A stretch of DNA of 64,000 nucleotides from Alteromonas abrolhosensis (GTDB taxonomy: Bacteria > Pseudomonadota > Gammaproteobacteria > Enterobacterales > Alteromonadaceae), in NCBI RefSeq assembly GCF_001953635.1, contig NZ_MEJH01000003.1, positions 62,001-126,000 of the forward strand, in the 5' to 3' direction. A model generated the notes under the pieces. It worked only from the letters and a program-made list of their open reading frames with translations, did not search any database and was not told the DNA's origin. Both the position numbers and the translations under genes were made by a program. Every line of letters begins with the position of its first letter. The stretch's first letter is position 1. Positions 6,479-17,974 of the stretch are shown piece after piece.

Positions 6479-7652
6479 ACTATTAGTTATTATCTCACTA
6501 CTACTGTGTCTGACGGATGCCAATGCCGCAGCAAGTGGTAAACAATCCCACACGGCTGAATCGAAAACATTTACCAATAGCAGCGTATCGTTGACATTAC
6601 GCATTCAGGATACGAAAGAGGGAGCATATTTACTGGCCGAAAGGGCTGATCGCTCCCAGCCGCTGCCACCTGACGCGCTTAACGTCACGCTCAATCGTAT
6701 GGGAGGACGTCAGGACATCATCCATTTTGAAAGCTATGAAAATGGGCTCAGGTCCACAAGTTTTATCGCTGAGCCGCACTCATTTCTCGCGAATATTGCA
6801 CTCTCACTGGGAGAAAATAGCTTTTCGTGGGATTGGGAGAAGCACGAAGCCCGAACTGAGATAGATGATGCGTATTCCAGTCAGGCTGGCGTAACCACAA
6901 ACGTTGCTACGGGCGGTGAAATAAAAAAGCACACCGAGGTTTATGGTCAGTTGACTATACCGCCACAACAGCGTGCCGAGGTTCACGCCCGGTTTACGGG
7001 AATTGTTGAGCAGCTCTTTACTGATATTGGCCAGACTGTGAAAGCCGGGGAGGCAATAGCGCAGGTGCAGTCAAATGACAGCCTCCAGTCTTACGATGTA
7101 AAAGCGCCAATCAATGGCGTTGTCGTATCGCGCAACCTGAATATCGGAGAGCTTACCCGCACAACACCGCTTTTTACGATTGTTGATACTTCAGTGCTTT
7201 GGGCGGAATTAAAGGTGTTTCCAGCTCACCGTGGTCAGGTTGCTGAAGGTAAATCAGTTCACATTATCGCAAATGGTCGTCAACTCGAGAGCACGATTAC
7301 CAGCATTGTTCCTTCTCACGAAGGGCAACCCTACCAGCTAGCACTGGTAAAAGTGGTGAACAAGGACGGCCTACTCTCTCCCGGCGATTTAGTCACAGGC
7401 ATTGTCGACTCACAACAAAAATCGGTGCCGGTAAAAATAGAAAATCGGGCCATTCAAATCCTGAACAATAAGCCGGTTGTGTTCCTGAATGAAGGCAATG
7501 CTTATCAGGCAACACCTGTAACCTTAGGATTGCAGGACGACAACTTTTCCGAAGTCGTCGCCGGACTATCTGTCGGACAAAGGTATGTTGTCGACAACAG
7601 CTACTTAATCAAAGCGGATATACAAAAATCCGGCGCATCTCACGCGCACTAA
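6471..7652 (+). CDS. czcB: periplasmic adaptor (membrane fusion protein) of heavy-metal RND pump
   Basis: A 393-aa adaptor linking CzcA and CzcC. I placed the start at the ATG at 6471, which gives a clean signal peptide MNRLLVIISLLLCLTDANA; an upstream in-frame ATG lies within czcC. The first 140 residues form an extra N-terminal domain seen in CzcB but not in drug-pump adaptors. After it come the biotinyl-lipoyl half-motifs (ARFTGIVEQLFTDIGQTVKAG and VKAPINGVVVSRNLNIGEL), a beta-barrel and a membrane-proximal domain. There is no obvious coiled-coil hairpin insertion between the lipoyl halves. The gap to czcA is 12 bp. Confidence 0.85.
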   Translation: MNRLLVIISLLLCLTDANAAASGKQSHTAESKTFTNSSVSLTLRIQDTKEGAYLLAERADRSQPLPPDALNVTLNRMGGRQDIIHFESYENGLRSTSFIAEPHSFLANIALSLGENSFSWDWEKHEARTEIDDAYSSQAGVTTNVATGGEIKKHTEVYGQLTIPPQQRAEVHARFTGIVEQLFTDIGQTVKAGEAIAQVQSNDSLQSYDVKAPINGVVVSRNLNIGELTRTTPLFTIVDTSVLWAELKVFPAHRGQVAEGKSVHIIANGRQLESTITSIVPSHEGQPYQLALVKVVNKDGLLSPGDLVTGIVDSQQKSVPVKIENRAIQILNNKPVVFLNEGNAYQATPVTLGLQDDNFSEVVAGLSVGQRYVVDNSYLIKADIQKSGASHAH

Positions 7653-10775
<3,123 letters not shown>

Positions 10776-10784
10776 AACAACAAT

Positions 10785-10804
10785 GCCCTGGATAAAACCA
10801 GGGC
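10785..10804 (+). other. intercistronic hairpin between czcA and the CDF gene
   Basis: GCCCTGG and CCAGGGC form a perfect 7-bp stem around ATAAAA. No T-run follows, so it is unlikely to be a strong terminator. It could protect the upstream message or lower expression of the transporter gene, whose ATG is 16 bp downstream. Confidence 0.55.
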
Positions 10805-10819
10805 ACGACAGGAGTATGT

Positions 10820-11689
10820 ATGGGGCACTCACATTCCCAAAGCTCAGAAAAAATTGGCTGGGCTTTTTTCCTCAATTTTGGCTTCACTATCATTGAGTTT
10901 ATTGGAGGATGGTTAACAAACAGTACCGCTATTATGGCGGATGCCGTGCATGACTTAGGTGACACATTGTCAATTGGCAGTGCGTGGCTTCTGAATAAAC
11001 TCGGCACTAAAAGCGCAACGAAAGAGTTTACCTATGGCTATCGGCGGCTGAGCTTACTCGGGGCGCTGATAAACGGCATTGTTTTAATCGTTGGTTCTGC
11101 CTGGATCCTTTATGAAGCAGTGCCACGGCTGAGTAATCCAGAGATGCCAGAAACAGAAGGCATGATTGCACTGGCTATTCTTGGCGTACTGGTCAATGGC
11201 TTCGCCGCTTATAAATTACATGGTGGTAAATCGTTGAATGAAAAAGTTCTGAACTGGCATCTACTCGAAGACGTTTTAGGTTGGGTAGCGGTACTCATTG
11301 TCGCTATTGTTATGCAGTTCAAAGACTGGCCCGTTCTGGATCCAGTTCTTTCCATCGGATTTACGCTATTCATTCTGTTCAACGTTATCCGAAACCTCAT
11401 CAGCACCGTGAAGCTATTTTTTCAGGCGTCACCAGACAACAGTCTTTTACAAAAGGTGACTGATAAACTGCTTGAACTTGATGCTGTGAGCGATCTGCAT
11501 CACCTGCATATCTGGTCATTAGATGGTGAGCACCATGTCGCGACAGTTCACGTCGTTAGTCAGTTTGAGTCGAAAGCTGAATACCTCGAACTTAAAGAAA
11601 GTGTATCCAACGCGCTACAAGAGTTTGAGTTATCGCATACCACTATTGAAATTGAGCTAACCAGCGAAGAATGTCGGGATGCTGATTAA
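10820..11689 (+). CDS. cation diffusion facilitator (CzcD/ZitB family)
   Basis: A 289-aa protein. It has an N-terminal HSHSQSS metal patch, six membrane helices and a cytosolic C-terminal domain (DAVSDLHHLHIWSLDGEHHVATVHV). The two metal-site motifs are present: ADAVHDLGD in TM2 and NWHLLEDVLG in TM5, each with the His and Asp pair used for Zn. It moves Zn(II) and related ions from cytosol to periplasm, feeding the CzcCBA pump. It is the last gene of the operon. Confidence 0.88.
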   Translation: MGHSHSQSSEKIGWAFFLNFGFTIIEFIGGWLTNSTAIMADAVHDLGDTLSIGSAWLLNKLGTKSATKEFTYGYRRLSLLGALINGIVLIVGSAWILYEAVPRLSNPEMPETEGMIALAILGVLVNGFAAYKLHGGKSLNEKVLNWHLLEDVLGWVAVLIVAIVMQFKDWPVLDPVLSIGFTLFILFNVIRNLISTVKLFFQASPDNSLLQKVTDKLLELDAVSDLHHLHIWSLDGEHHVATVHVVSQFESKAEYLELKESVSNALQEFELSHTTIEIELTSEECRDAD

Positions 11690-11778
11690 TAGTATTTAAA
11701 AAATGGGCGATGTAGCCACTATGAAACGACTTTTTACCTCAGGAATGGTCACCACCCATTTTAACTGTGAGATATACT

Positions 11779-13095
11779 CTAGGCCAATAATGCTGACATA
11801 AGTTCAAGCCTTTGCGATTTAGACAAACTCGCCAATTTCCTCGTCAAGTCATCAATGGCGCTATCTTTATCGGTTGACTTTACGCCTGCGTATTCCAATA
11901 GCCTCTGACAGATTCTATCTGCTGGTTCCCTTAGCTCTTCTGCTGTAAGCACGGTGTAGCCAGCAGTAACATCACTGCGACTGGTCTTATGATTCAGTAG
12001 CCTTTTCAATGTGTATGTACCTACCCCAATAGTTTCAGCAACCGAACAGAAGGTGCGGCGAAGATCATGCAGTGTGAAAGAAACATCCGTGCGTTCGTTC
12101 ATTTGTTTAATTATTTTCTTTGGCTCCATCACTCTCCCATGATGATTGTCGGCACCAAAAACAAAACCCGAAACGCGGTACTTAGCCCTTCTCTTAAGGA
12201 TTTCCTCCAGCGGCGTGGTGATTGGTAATTCCAGACCATGGCCATTTTTTGTGTCGTCCAGGCAAAAGAGATGATCATCTAAAAATACGTTTTTCCATTC
12301 CAGCTCCAGCAACTCAGTTTTGCGTAATCCGGTAAATGCCATAAATTCAACAAAGTCACATACTGTTGCAGTGAAATCTTGTCGATGAACAATGGCGTCC
12401 TCACGCATCTCATGAACAACTGCAAGAAATGGCTTAAGCTGAGAAGGTCGGAGTCTTGTCTGCTTGCGGGCTACGTTGTTCCAGCAGCGTTTTTCCGACA
12501 GGACAGTAACAGGGTTGTGAGGAAACAAAGTTCTGCCGTCTGAGGATTTATACTCAGCCCTAGCAAAGTTAAACAGCGCTCTGAGCGTTCTCATAGCTAA
12601 GTCGGCCTGTGCAGGGCTTCGCTTAGTCAGTTCACAATGCCGACGATAGATGCGGGTTTCTGTAAGGTCAGCCATACGCTTCTTTGCCCAATCGTCAAAA
12701 TAACAGTCCATCACCTGCTCGTAGCCACGTAACGTAGTTTCTTTAAGCTTTCTGGAAAGTTTATAGCTCTCGTAAACGGTCTCCAATGTGACTGAGGCGG
12801 CCCTGAAGTGACGTTTGCTATCGTTGGGGTTCATTCCATCAGCAATATCCGCCATCGCCTTTCTAGCTTGCTTACGGGCCTGCTCTACTGCAATGGATGG
12901 AAAAGAGCCGATAGTAACCGACAATGGCTTTTGTGTGCCTGGAAGCTTCTTATAAACCCGAAACGTCTTCTTATTTGATGGAAGAACATCAATGATGAGA
13001 CCTGGCATTTGAACGTCGTAATATCGAGCCCGTTTGTCTGAGCCTGACAGTTTTTCAATGGCCTGTTCTGTAAATCTGAATTTTGTTGCTGACAT
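11779..13095 (-). CDS. P4-type tyrosine integrase with DUF4102 arm-binding domain
   Basis: A 438-aa protein. The first 90 residues are the arm-binding domain (YYDVQMPGLIIDVLPSNKKT, then TIGSFPSIAVEQARKQA). A SAM-like core-binding domain and the catalytic domain follow, with Arg in FTGLRKTELLEL (about 257), HDLRRTF (about 341), LLNHKTS (about 366) and the Tyr in GYTVL (about 378). Such integrases insert islands at the 3' end of tRNA genes. A 45-nt tRNA-Met 3' fragment lies 166 bp before its start, which fits. It points away from the att site. Its genomic partner, the intact tRNA, should lie left of this window. Confidence 0.93.
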   Translation of the reverse strand: MSATKFRFTEQAIEKLSGSDKRARYYDVQMPGLIIDVLPSNKKTFRVYKKLPGTQKPLSVTIGSFPSIAVEQARKQARKAMADIADGMNPNDSKRHFRAASVTLETVYESYKLSRKLKETTLRGYEQVMDCYFDDWAKKRMADLTETRIYRRHCELTKRSPAQADLAMRTLRALFNFARAEYKSSDGRTLFPHNPVTVLSEKRCWNNVARKQTRLRPSQLKPFLAVVHEMREDAIVHRQDFTATVCDFVEFMAFTGLRKTELLELEWKNVFLDDHLFCLDDTKNGHGLELPITTPLEEILKRRAKYRVSGFVFGADNHHGRVMEPKKIIKQMNERTDVSFTLHDLRRTFCSVAETIGVGTYTLKRLLNHKTSRSDVTAGYTVLTAEELREPADRICQRLLEYAGVKSTDKDSAIDDLTRKLASLSKSQRLELMSALLA

Positions 13096-13438
13096 ACTGT
13101 GCTACCTCTGTGCTACTTTGAGCGCAAAATCTAATGCGCTGAATTGCTTAAAAAATTAAGCAACAGAGATAACAAAACCGCAATAACCTACTGATTTATA
13201 TGAAACAATAAGTAATTAGCAAGTAAATAAAGTAACTATCGGTAAAGGCTCGGTTTGAGCCTCATAATCGGCAGGTCCCCTGTTCAAGTCAGGGTGGGGC
13301 CACCATTTTTCTAAGAGCTTAAGTTCTACAGTAATTTCCGCAATAGACGAGTGGTTCTAACCACAAATCAGCCTCAACTGTTTACCAATTCGCAAAAATC
13401 CATTATTCTCCATATTGGTTATGTTTAATGCTTAAGAA
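13096..13438. other. 343-bp region with integrase promoter area and att site
   Basis: The region is AT-rich and without ORFs. It holds the upstream region of the integrase and the tRNA-Met fragment at 13261-13305, followed by a TTTTT run. The short stem GGCTC-GGTTT-GAGCC lies just left of the fragment (about 13247-13260) and is not part of a proper tRNA. I take 13305 as the probable boundary between the first element and the copper island. Confidence 0.5.
13261..13305 (+). other. 3' half of tRNA-Met(CAU), probable attR site
   Basis: The 45 bp read CTCATAA (anticodon loop), TCGGC (3' anticodon stem), AGGTC (variable loop), the T-arm CCCTG-TTCAAGT-CAGGG, TGGGGCC (3' acceptor strand) and ACCA. 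The 5' half is absent: no GGCCCCA acceptor strand or GCCGA stem lies upstream. A truncated tRNA 3' end beside a P4-type integrase is the classic footprint of island insertion. Confidence 0.75.
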
Positions 13439-13822
13439 ATGTTTAAATCCATATCAAAACTAATATTAGTGCTTACAGTGCTATCTGCCCTCGTCGGGCA
13501 AGCGATGGCTGTAGATACTATGAGTTTTGGAATGGCTATTGATAACAAACACTTCAATAGTAATTCTGAATCGAATTGCTCTATGAACATGAGCCATGGT
13601 ATGAGAGTAGATTCTAGCAGTTCCGAGAACGCTAGTATTAAAGATTGTTGCAACACTTCGGAATGCACATGCCCACCAGGTGGTTGTACTCATGCTCCCG
13701 TCCTTATAGCTTCCATGATGATTGTTCAACGCCCAGTGGTGCCGGACGCTTCATTTGGCTTGTTCTTCCAACACCCAGTTTCAGTAACTTCCTCACTTTT
13801 TCGCCCACCGATATTTGCCTAA
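13439..13822 (+). CDS. CopL-like small secreted metal-binding protein
   Basis: A 127-aa protein with a signal peptide (ISKLILVLTVLSALVGQAMA). The mature chain has Met/His (SMNMSHGM) and Cys clusters (DCCNTSECTCPPGGCTH), and the tail ends FRPPIFA. CopL proteins of Xanthomonas-type cop loci have the same plan and are needed for copper-induced expression of copAB. It opens the plus-strand copper cluster just after the att site. Metal specificity is inferred from the neighbours. Confidence 0.6.
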   Translation: MFKSISKLILVLTVLSALVGQAMAVDTMSFGMAIDNKHFNSNSESNCSMNMSHGMRVDSSSSENASIKDCCNTSECTCPPGGCTHAPVLIASMMIVQRPVVPDASFGLFFQHPVSVTSSLFRPPIFA

Positions 13823-13926
13823 CTCAGGGTCAGTGCGTCCAAATTTCACGCACAATTTGTTTCAGTTCCTGTTTATTATCTAGGTGCTAGCGTACCTATA
13901 TGTGCCAGCTTTGTCTGGAGGCAAAA

Positions 13927-14418
13927 ATGTTAAAAAAAATCATCTATCAAGCTGCGGTATTACTGCTAATTCTACCTAGCATTGCCATGGCAAATATCCA
14001 CCATGGCGCAAACGACGTCTTCGAATTATTAGTTTATAAATCACCATCGTGTGGATGCTGCAAAAAGTGGATAACTCATCTAGAAAACCAAGGATTTCAA
14101 CTACGTACAAAGGACTTTCATAACTTGAGCGACATCAAGAACGAATACGGAATTTCACCAAATCTTCGCTCTTGCCATACCGCTGTTACAGAAAATGGCT
14201 TTGTATTTGAAGGCCATGTCCCTTCTAAGTTTATAAAACGATTCTTGTTAGAAGAACATCCAAAGGCAATCGGGTTATCTGTTCCAGCTATGCCAGTAGG
14301 TTCACCCGGAATGGAAGTAGCAGAGCAGTTTATGCCTTATACCGTTTTCATTATATATCAAGATGGGAGCTATGAACCTTACGCGAAAGTAGAAAGCTAC
14401 GACAGTCAATTCGATTGA
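13927..14418 (+). CDS. DUF411 periplasmic metal-binding protein
   Basis: A 163-aa protein. The ATG at 13927 is chosen because GGAGG lies about 6 nt upstream and it starts a signal peptide (MLKKIIYQAAVLLLILPSIAMA). The body has VYKSPSCGCCKKWITHL, the CxCC-type motif of DUF411, then a conserved SCHTAV and FEGHVPSKFIKRFL. DUF411 proteins recur in copper-resistance loci and are thought to bind Cu. A thioredoxin-like fold is likely. It sits between the CopL-like gene and copC. Confidence 0.8.
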   Translation: MLKKIIYQAAVLLLILPSIAMANIHHGANDVFELLVYKSPSCGCCKKWITHLENQGFQLRTKDFHNLSDIKNEYGISPNLRSCHTAVTENGFVFEGHVPSKFIKRFLLEEHPKAIGLSVPAMPVGSPGMEVAEQFMPYTVFIIYQDGSYEPYAKVESYDSQFD

Positions 14419-14509
14419 TGTCAAAGTTAAACAAATAAATGCGCACTTTTGACAATCAAAGCAATTTTAATTTTTTAAAACCGAATATTAACCAAAGATA
14501 GAGGTAATC

Positions 14510-14863
14510 ATGAAAGCACTTGTTAAATCATTTGCAATTTTTAGTGTACTGCTAAGCAGCGTGGCATTAGCACATGAGGCTATAGAAATTAAATCTAGCA
14601 CACCAAGCAAAAATGCAATGTTGATGGAGGCCCCAATGGAACTATCAGTCAGCTTTACCAAGGGAGTTAGATTAATAAAAGTAGTTTTAAAAGATAGTGA
14701 AGGTGCAAAAGTTGATTTTGGCTTTGAACCTCCGAAAGAGGTTGCAACGGATTATTCTTGGACCTTACCTAAATTACGTCCAGGTTCATACAATGTTGAG
14801 TTCATCATGCTTGGCTCCGATGGGCACAAGATGAAAGATAGTTTTGGATTTATGGTGCACTAA
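14510..14863 (+). CDS. copC: CopC periplasmic copper-binding protein
   Basis: A 117-aa protein with signal peptide MKALVKSFAIFSVLLSSVALA. Cleavage would leave His at residue 1 of the mature chain (HEAIEIKSSTP), the usual Cu(II) ligand. The C-terminal half has the SDGHKMKDSFGFMV strand of the family with another His ligand and a conserved Asp. It is a small beta-barrel carrying copper in the periplasm. copD follows after 15 bp, the standard copCD order. Confidence 0.88.
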   Translation: MKALVKSFAIFSVLLSSVALAHEAIEIKSSTPSKNAMLMEAPMELSVSFTKGVRLIKVVLKDSEGAKVDFGFEPPKEVATDYSWTLPKLRPGSYNVEFIMLGSDGHKMKDSFGFMVH

Positions 14864-14878
14864 AAAGGGGATTCAGCT

Positions 14879-15772
14879 GTGGAAATGTATATCTGGAACA
14901 CTGTAATTGTAGTGTCAAAGCTAATGTTTTATTTAGGTTTCGCGGCCACAGCTGGATATACATTTTTCTGGCGAGATATTAACGACAGTAGGACAAGTTA
15001 TACAACGCCATCTTTTAGCGCTGTATGGGTAAAGGTTTGTGTCTTTGTTGCGTTTATTTCTAATGCAGTGTGGTTTATCGCGAACACTGGAGCGATGGTA
15101 GAAGAGGGAATTCAAGGCGCACTTGACCCCTTTATGCTTAAGATAATGTTGAGTTCTCCTATCGGTGAAGTCACCTTGTATCGTGCGGGGGGGTTAGCCG
15201 TAGCTTTAATAACTATCTACTTATTGAAATTTAAACCTCTTAAACCTTTCCTAAGGTTAAAGTCTTACTTACTTGTGCTGTGTCTATTCACTCTCTCGTA
15301 CACATTTACTTTAACCGGCCACGTTTCTGAATTAGGAAGTATTGCTCGAATACTACTTATGGTTCACGTATTTGTTATGGCTTGGTGGTTTGGTGCATTG
15401 ATTCCGTTAAAGCTCTCCTGCCATTACGAGAGCTACGAAAAGCTTTATAAATTAATGGATAGGTTTGGTACGCAGGCGGCCGTATTGGTTACCTTATTAT
15501 TATCTGCAGGCATTTGGCTAGCTATTCAATTGGTAGGTAGTTTTGAAGGGTTATTTAGCTCCATATATGGGCAAACTCTTCTTTTTAAAATGTTCCTTGT
15601 AACTAGCATTCTAGCTATTGCTATACGGCACAAACTGAAATTAGTCCCAAAACTTAAAAGTGGCTCGGGAAGCGAAGCACTCTCAAAATCCATTTCATTA
15701 GAGTTAACAATAGCAGTTGCTATTTTAATCATTACTTCTGGGCTTACGAGTATTGTAGGTCCCGAAAGATAA
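14879..15772 (+). CDS. copD: CopD inner-membrane copper protein
   Basis: A 297-aa protein with about eight membrane helices (PF05425 type). The GTG at 14879 has AAGGGG 8 nt upstream; the ATG at 14885 is an alternative. Features include the conserved FTLTGHVSELG segment and VHVFVMAWWFGALIPL. CopD works with CopC and is thought to move copper across the inner membrane. Its length is as expected. Confidence 0.85.
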   Translation: MEMYIWNTVIVVSKLMFYLGFAATAGYTFFWRDINDSRTSYTTPSFSAVWVKVCVFVAFISNAVWFIANTGAMVEEGIQGALDPFMLKIMLSSPIGEVTLYRAGGLAVALITIYLLKFKPLKPFLRLKSYLLVLCLFTLSYTFTLTGHVSELGSIARILLMVHVFVMAWWFGALIPLKLSCHYESYEKLYKLMDRFGTQAAVLVTLLLSAGIWLAIQLVGSFEGLFSSIYGQTLLFKMFLVTSILAIAIRHKLKLVPKLKSGSGSEALSKSISLELTIAVAILIITSGLTSIVGPER

Positions 15773-15792
15773 AACTTAGAAGAGAAATTCAA

Positions 15793-16263
15793 ATGAAAAT
15801 TAAATTATTAGTCTTACTATTTATCATGCCCGTAATCATGAGTTTTGCTGCTAGTGCCCATGAAAAAGAACATCATGAGAAAGGTATGTTTAGTGGGTTA
15901 GATACGCCTGCAGCTAAAATAGTTATTGCATTCCATCACGCGCTTAATACGGGAGACAAAATCACTGCGAAGAGCCTTCTGGCGGATGATGTGACTATTT
16001 ATGAGGGAGGCGGAGTTGAGAGGAGCGCAGATGAATATGCTCAACATCATATGAATTCAGATATGGAATATCTATCGTCAGTGACAAATAAAGCGTTGGA
16101 GCATCAAGTCAAAGTTCTGGGCAACACAGCAATCTCCGCATCGCGGTTTCTGGTCAATGGGATGTTTAAGGGGGAAGAGAGAGACTACCAAAGTATGGAA
16201 ACAATTGTCTTAATCAACACCGAAGGAGAGTGGAAAATCAAACATATTCATTGGTCAAATTGA
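15793..16263 (+). CDS. secreted NTF2-like (SnoaL/DUF4440-type) protein, copy 1
   Basis: A 156-aa protein with a signal peptide ending in SFAASA and a mature start rich in His (HEKEHHEKGMF). The fold pattern is cone-shaped NTF2-like: helix IVIAFHHALNTGDKITAKSLLADDVTIYEGGG, then VLINTEGEWKIKHIHWSN at the C-terminus, where these proteins end in a Trp-containing strand. No enzyme motif is evident. A similar gene follows at once, so the pair may be a diverged duplication. A copper-binding role is inferred from His residues and position. Confidence 0.6.
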   Translation: MKIKLLVLLFIMPVIMSFAASAHEKEHHEKGMFSGLDTPAAKIVIAFHHALNTGDKITAKSLLADDVTIYEGGGVERSADEYAQHHMNSDMEYLSSVTNKALEHQVKVLGNTAISASRFLVNGMFKGEERDYQSMETIVLINTEGEWKIKHIHWSN

Positions 16264-16290
16264 TTCGATTAACTACCCGAGAGAGCTCGT

Positions 16291-16761
16291 ATGAAAAAAT
16301 TTTTAATCATAATCATTTCGTCTTTGTTATCTTCCTTCACTTTCGCTCATGATAACAATGTAACTGATAAAGATCAGATAAAAGACATTATAAAGCAAAT
16401 TGAATATGGCTGGGAGAATGGAGACGGTGCCCCCTTTAAAAAGCACTTTTTCGACTTTAAAGGCGCAAGATACTTTGAATCTGGCGGACAGAATGTAGGG
16501 TTAAGTGACTTGATAGAGCATCATGTTGAACCAGAAAAGGATGCCTTAGTTTTCTTAAGTTTAGATTTTTCTAACATTCAAACTCATGTAGAAGATGATT
16601 TTGCTTGGACACTCGTTGATACAACCGTTCAAGGAGAGGTTAGGAAGTCTGGAAAAACTTTCAACAAAACGGGGTTTCAAACCTTTCTTTTTAAAAAAGT
16701 TAACGGTGAGTGGCTGGTAGTTCACACGCATTCCTCTAGTAGAAATCGTGCAAAAGACTAG
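16291..16761 (+). CDS. secreted NTF2-like protein, copy 2
   Basis: A 156-aa protein, the same length as its neighbour. It has a signal peptide (LIIIISSLLSSFTFA) and the mature chain starts HDNNVTDK. It keeps the same pattern: an early helix with GWENGDGAPFKKHFFDFKGARYFESGGQ, an internal HH, and a final FKKVNGEWLVVHTHSSS. The two copies are clearly alike in layout though diverged in sequence. The 27-bp gap suggests one transcript. Function unknown. Confidence 0.6.
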   Translation: MKKFLIIIISSLLSSFTFAHDNNVTDKDQIKDIIKQIEYGWENGDGAPFKKHFFDFKGARYFESGGQNVGLSDLIEHHVEPEKDALVFLSLDFSNIQTHVEDDFAWTLVDTTVQGEVRKSGKTFNKTGFQTFLFKKVNGEWLVVHTHSSSRNRAKD

Positions 16762-17019
16762 CGAAATAAATGTATTGAAAGCTACTTTGGTAATATCAAC
16801 GGTAGCTTTCCAGTTTGCTCAAGATCAGAACCATTTCGGCTATCCTATTGCCAAAATGCCTTACACTTCATATTGGCACGAACTACGCGTCCCGCCCGCT
16901 AATGAATCCTTATTATTCGTTTTTGCAAAGATTTTTAATCAACATCAAATTCTTAAACACTTGTCCTCCCAACCTACATTTTGTTCCACATGCGCTACTC
17001 TCAGAAGGTGCAGAGAAAT

Positions 17020-17856
17020 ATGAAAATCGTTTATTTTGGAAACGACTTATTCTCGAATTGTTTGTCACTTCTAATCAAAAATAGATTTAACATTGAGCGC
17101 GTTTTTATAAACGATGTTCAGGAAAATGCGAGCTTCATCAAACGAATTTGTCGTAAATACAATATTGTTTATTCCACTGAAAACCCAAGTATCGTGACTC
17201 TTAAAAGATATTTAAATGACGAACAGATAGTCTTTGTTGTAGCCGATTACGGATACAAATTACCCACAAACGAAATAAAATATGCAATTAATATCCACCC
17301 ATCTTTACTACCCAAAAGTAGAGGCCCAACCCCACTCACCTACATTGTCGACAACCCTGAGAACGCGGGTGTTAGCATTCATAAACTTACTGAGAAACTT
17401 GATGCAGGTAGCATCCTAATCCAAGAGAAATTTGAGGTCGAAGACAATGAAACGATTTCATCATTGATGGTCAAGTCTCAGTTACTCGCAGAAACTCTGT
17501 TAGAAGAATTACTTAATAACTTTAATGAACTTTATAATAACGCCACACCTCAATTGGAAAAGCTAGCGTCATTCCAAAGTCTACCTCCAGTAAAAAGAAG
17601 GTTTGTAAATTGGGATCAAAACACCGCTCAATTTAGTCATGCTCTTCGACAATATGGGCACTTTGGGATTCTTATTTCGTTAGATAACGCGTTATATATC
17701 GCAAATGATGTCGAAGTCACAACTTTCAGTCACGATTTCACGTGCGGTAGCATAATCTTTGAGGATGCACTAATTAAAAGCATTGCTATAAATGATGGCT
17801 ATGTTGTACTTTCTAAGCGTAGTTTAAGGCTATATGAATCAAGAGTACTAAACTAG
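17020..17856 (+). CDS. formyltransferase-like protein (Fmt/ArnA N-terminal fold)
   Basis: A 278-aa protein. I chose the ATG at 17020, which starts the beta-strand MKIVYFGN typical of the family; an in-frame ATG at 16981 adds 13 unlikely residues. The transferase domain has the NIHPSLLPKSRGPTPLTY motif (catalytic Asn and His near residue 90) and LTEKLDAGSILIQ with the catalytic Asp. A C-terminal domain like that of methionyl-tRNA formyltransferase follows, somewhat shorter than usual. The reaction would be transfer of a formyl group from 10-formyl-tetrahydrofolate, but the acceptor is unknown. The 258 bp before it hold only weak overlapping ORFs. Its place in a copper island is unusual. Confidence 0.7.
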   Translation: MKIVYFGNDLFSNCLSLLIKNRFNIERVFINDVQENASFIKRICRKYNIVYSTENPSIVTLKRYLNDEQIVFVVADYGYKLPTNEIKYAINIHPSLLPKSRGPTPLTYIVDNPENAGVSIHKLTEKLDAGSILIQEKFEVEDNETISSLMVKSQLLAETLLEELLNNFNELYNNATPQLEKLASFQSLPPVKRRFVNWDQNTAQFSHALRQYGHFGILISLDNALYIANDVEVTTFSHDFTCGSIIFEDALIKSIAINDGYVVLSKRSLRLYESRVLN

Positions 17857-17906
17857 TTGATTACGGCTTTAATGTTTAAAGGTCCTAAGCACTTTTTAGT
17901 GTTGTG

Positions 17907-17920
17907 TTGATCTACGTCAA
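17907..17920 (+). promoter_or_regulatory. FNR/ANR-type box
   Basis: TTGATCTACGTCAA fits the TTGAT-N4-GTCAA pattern of FNR-family sites exactly. It lies 55 bp before the likely GTG start of the second CopL-like gene, where a class II activator would sit. Oxygen control is an inference from the motif. Confidence 0.5.
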
Positions 17921-17974
17921 AGTAAGAATAACGGAATACCGCTACTATTCCCTTACTCACTGATGGAGTTTATT

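Noticed and set aside
13229..13305. A complete tRNA-Met gene
   Set aside because: Only the anticodon loop to CCA fits. The 5' acceptor strand (GGCCCCA) and 5' anticodon stem (GCCGA) are missing, so it is a fragment.
14420..14470. FNR-like half sites (TTGATGTCAA, TTGACAATCAA) before copC
   Set aside because: The spacing between half sites is 0-1 instead of 4 bases, so they do not fit an FNR box.
16748..17084. Short overlapping ORFs between the second NTF2-like gene and the formyltransferase-like gene
   Set aside because: No ribosome sites, composition unlike a protein, and they run into the start of the next gene in other frames.
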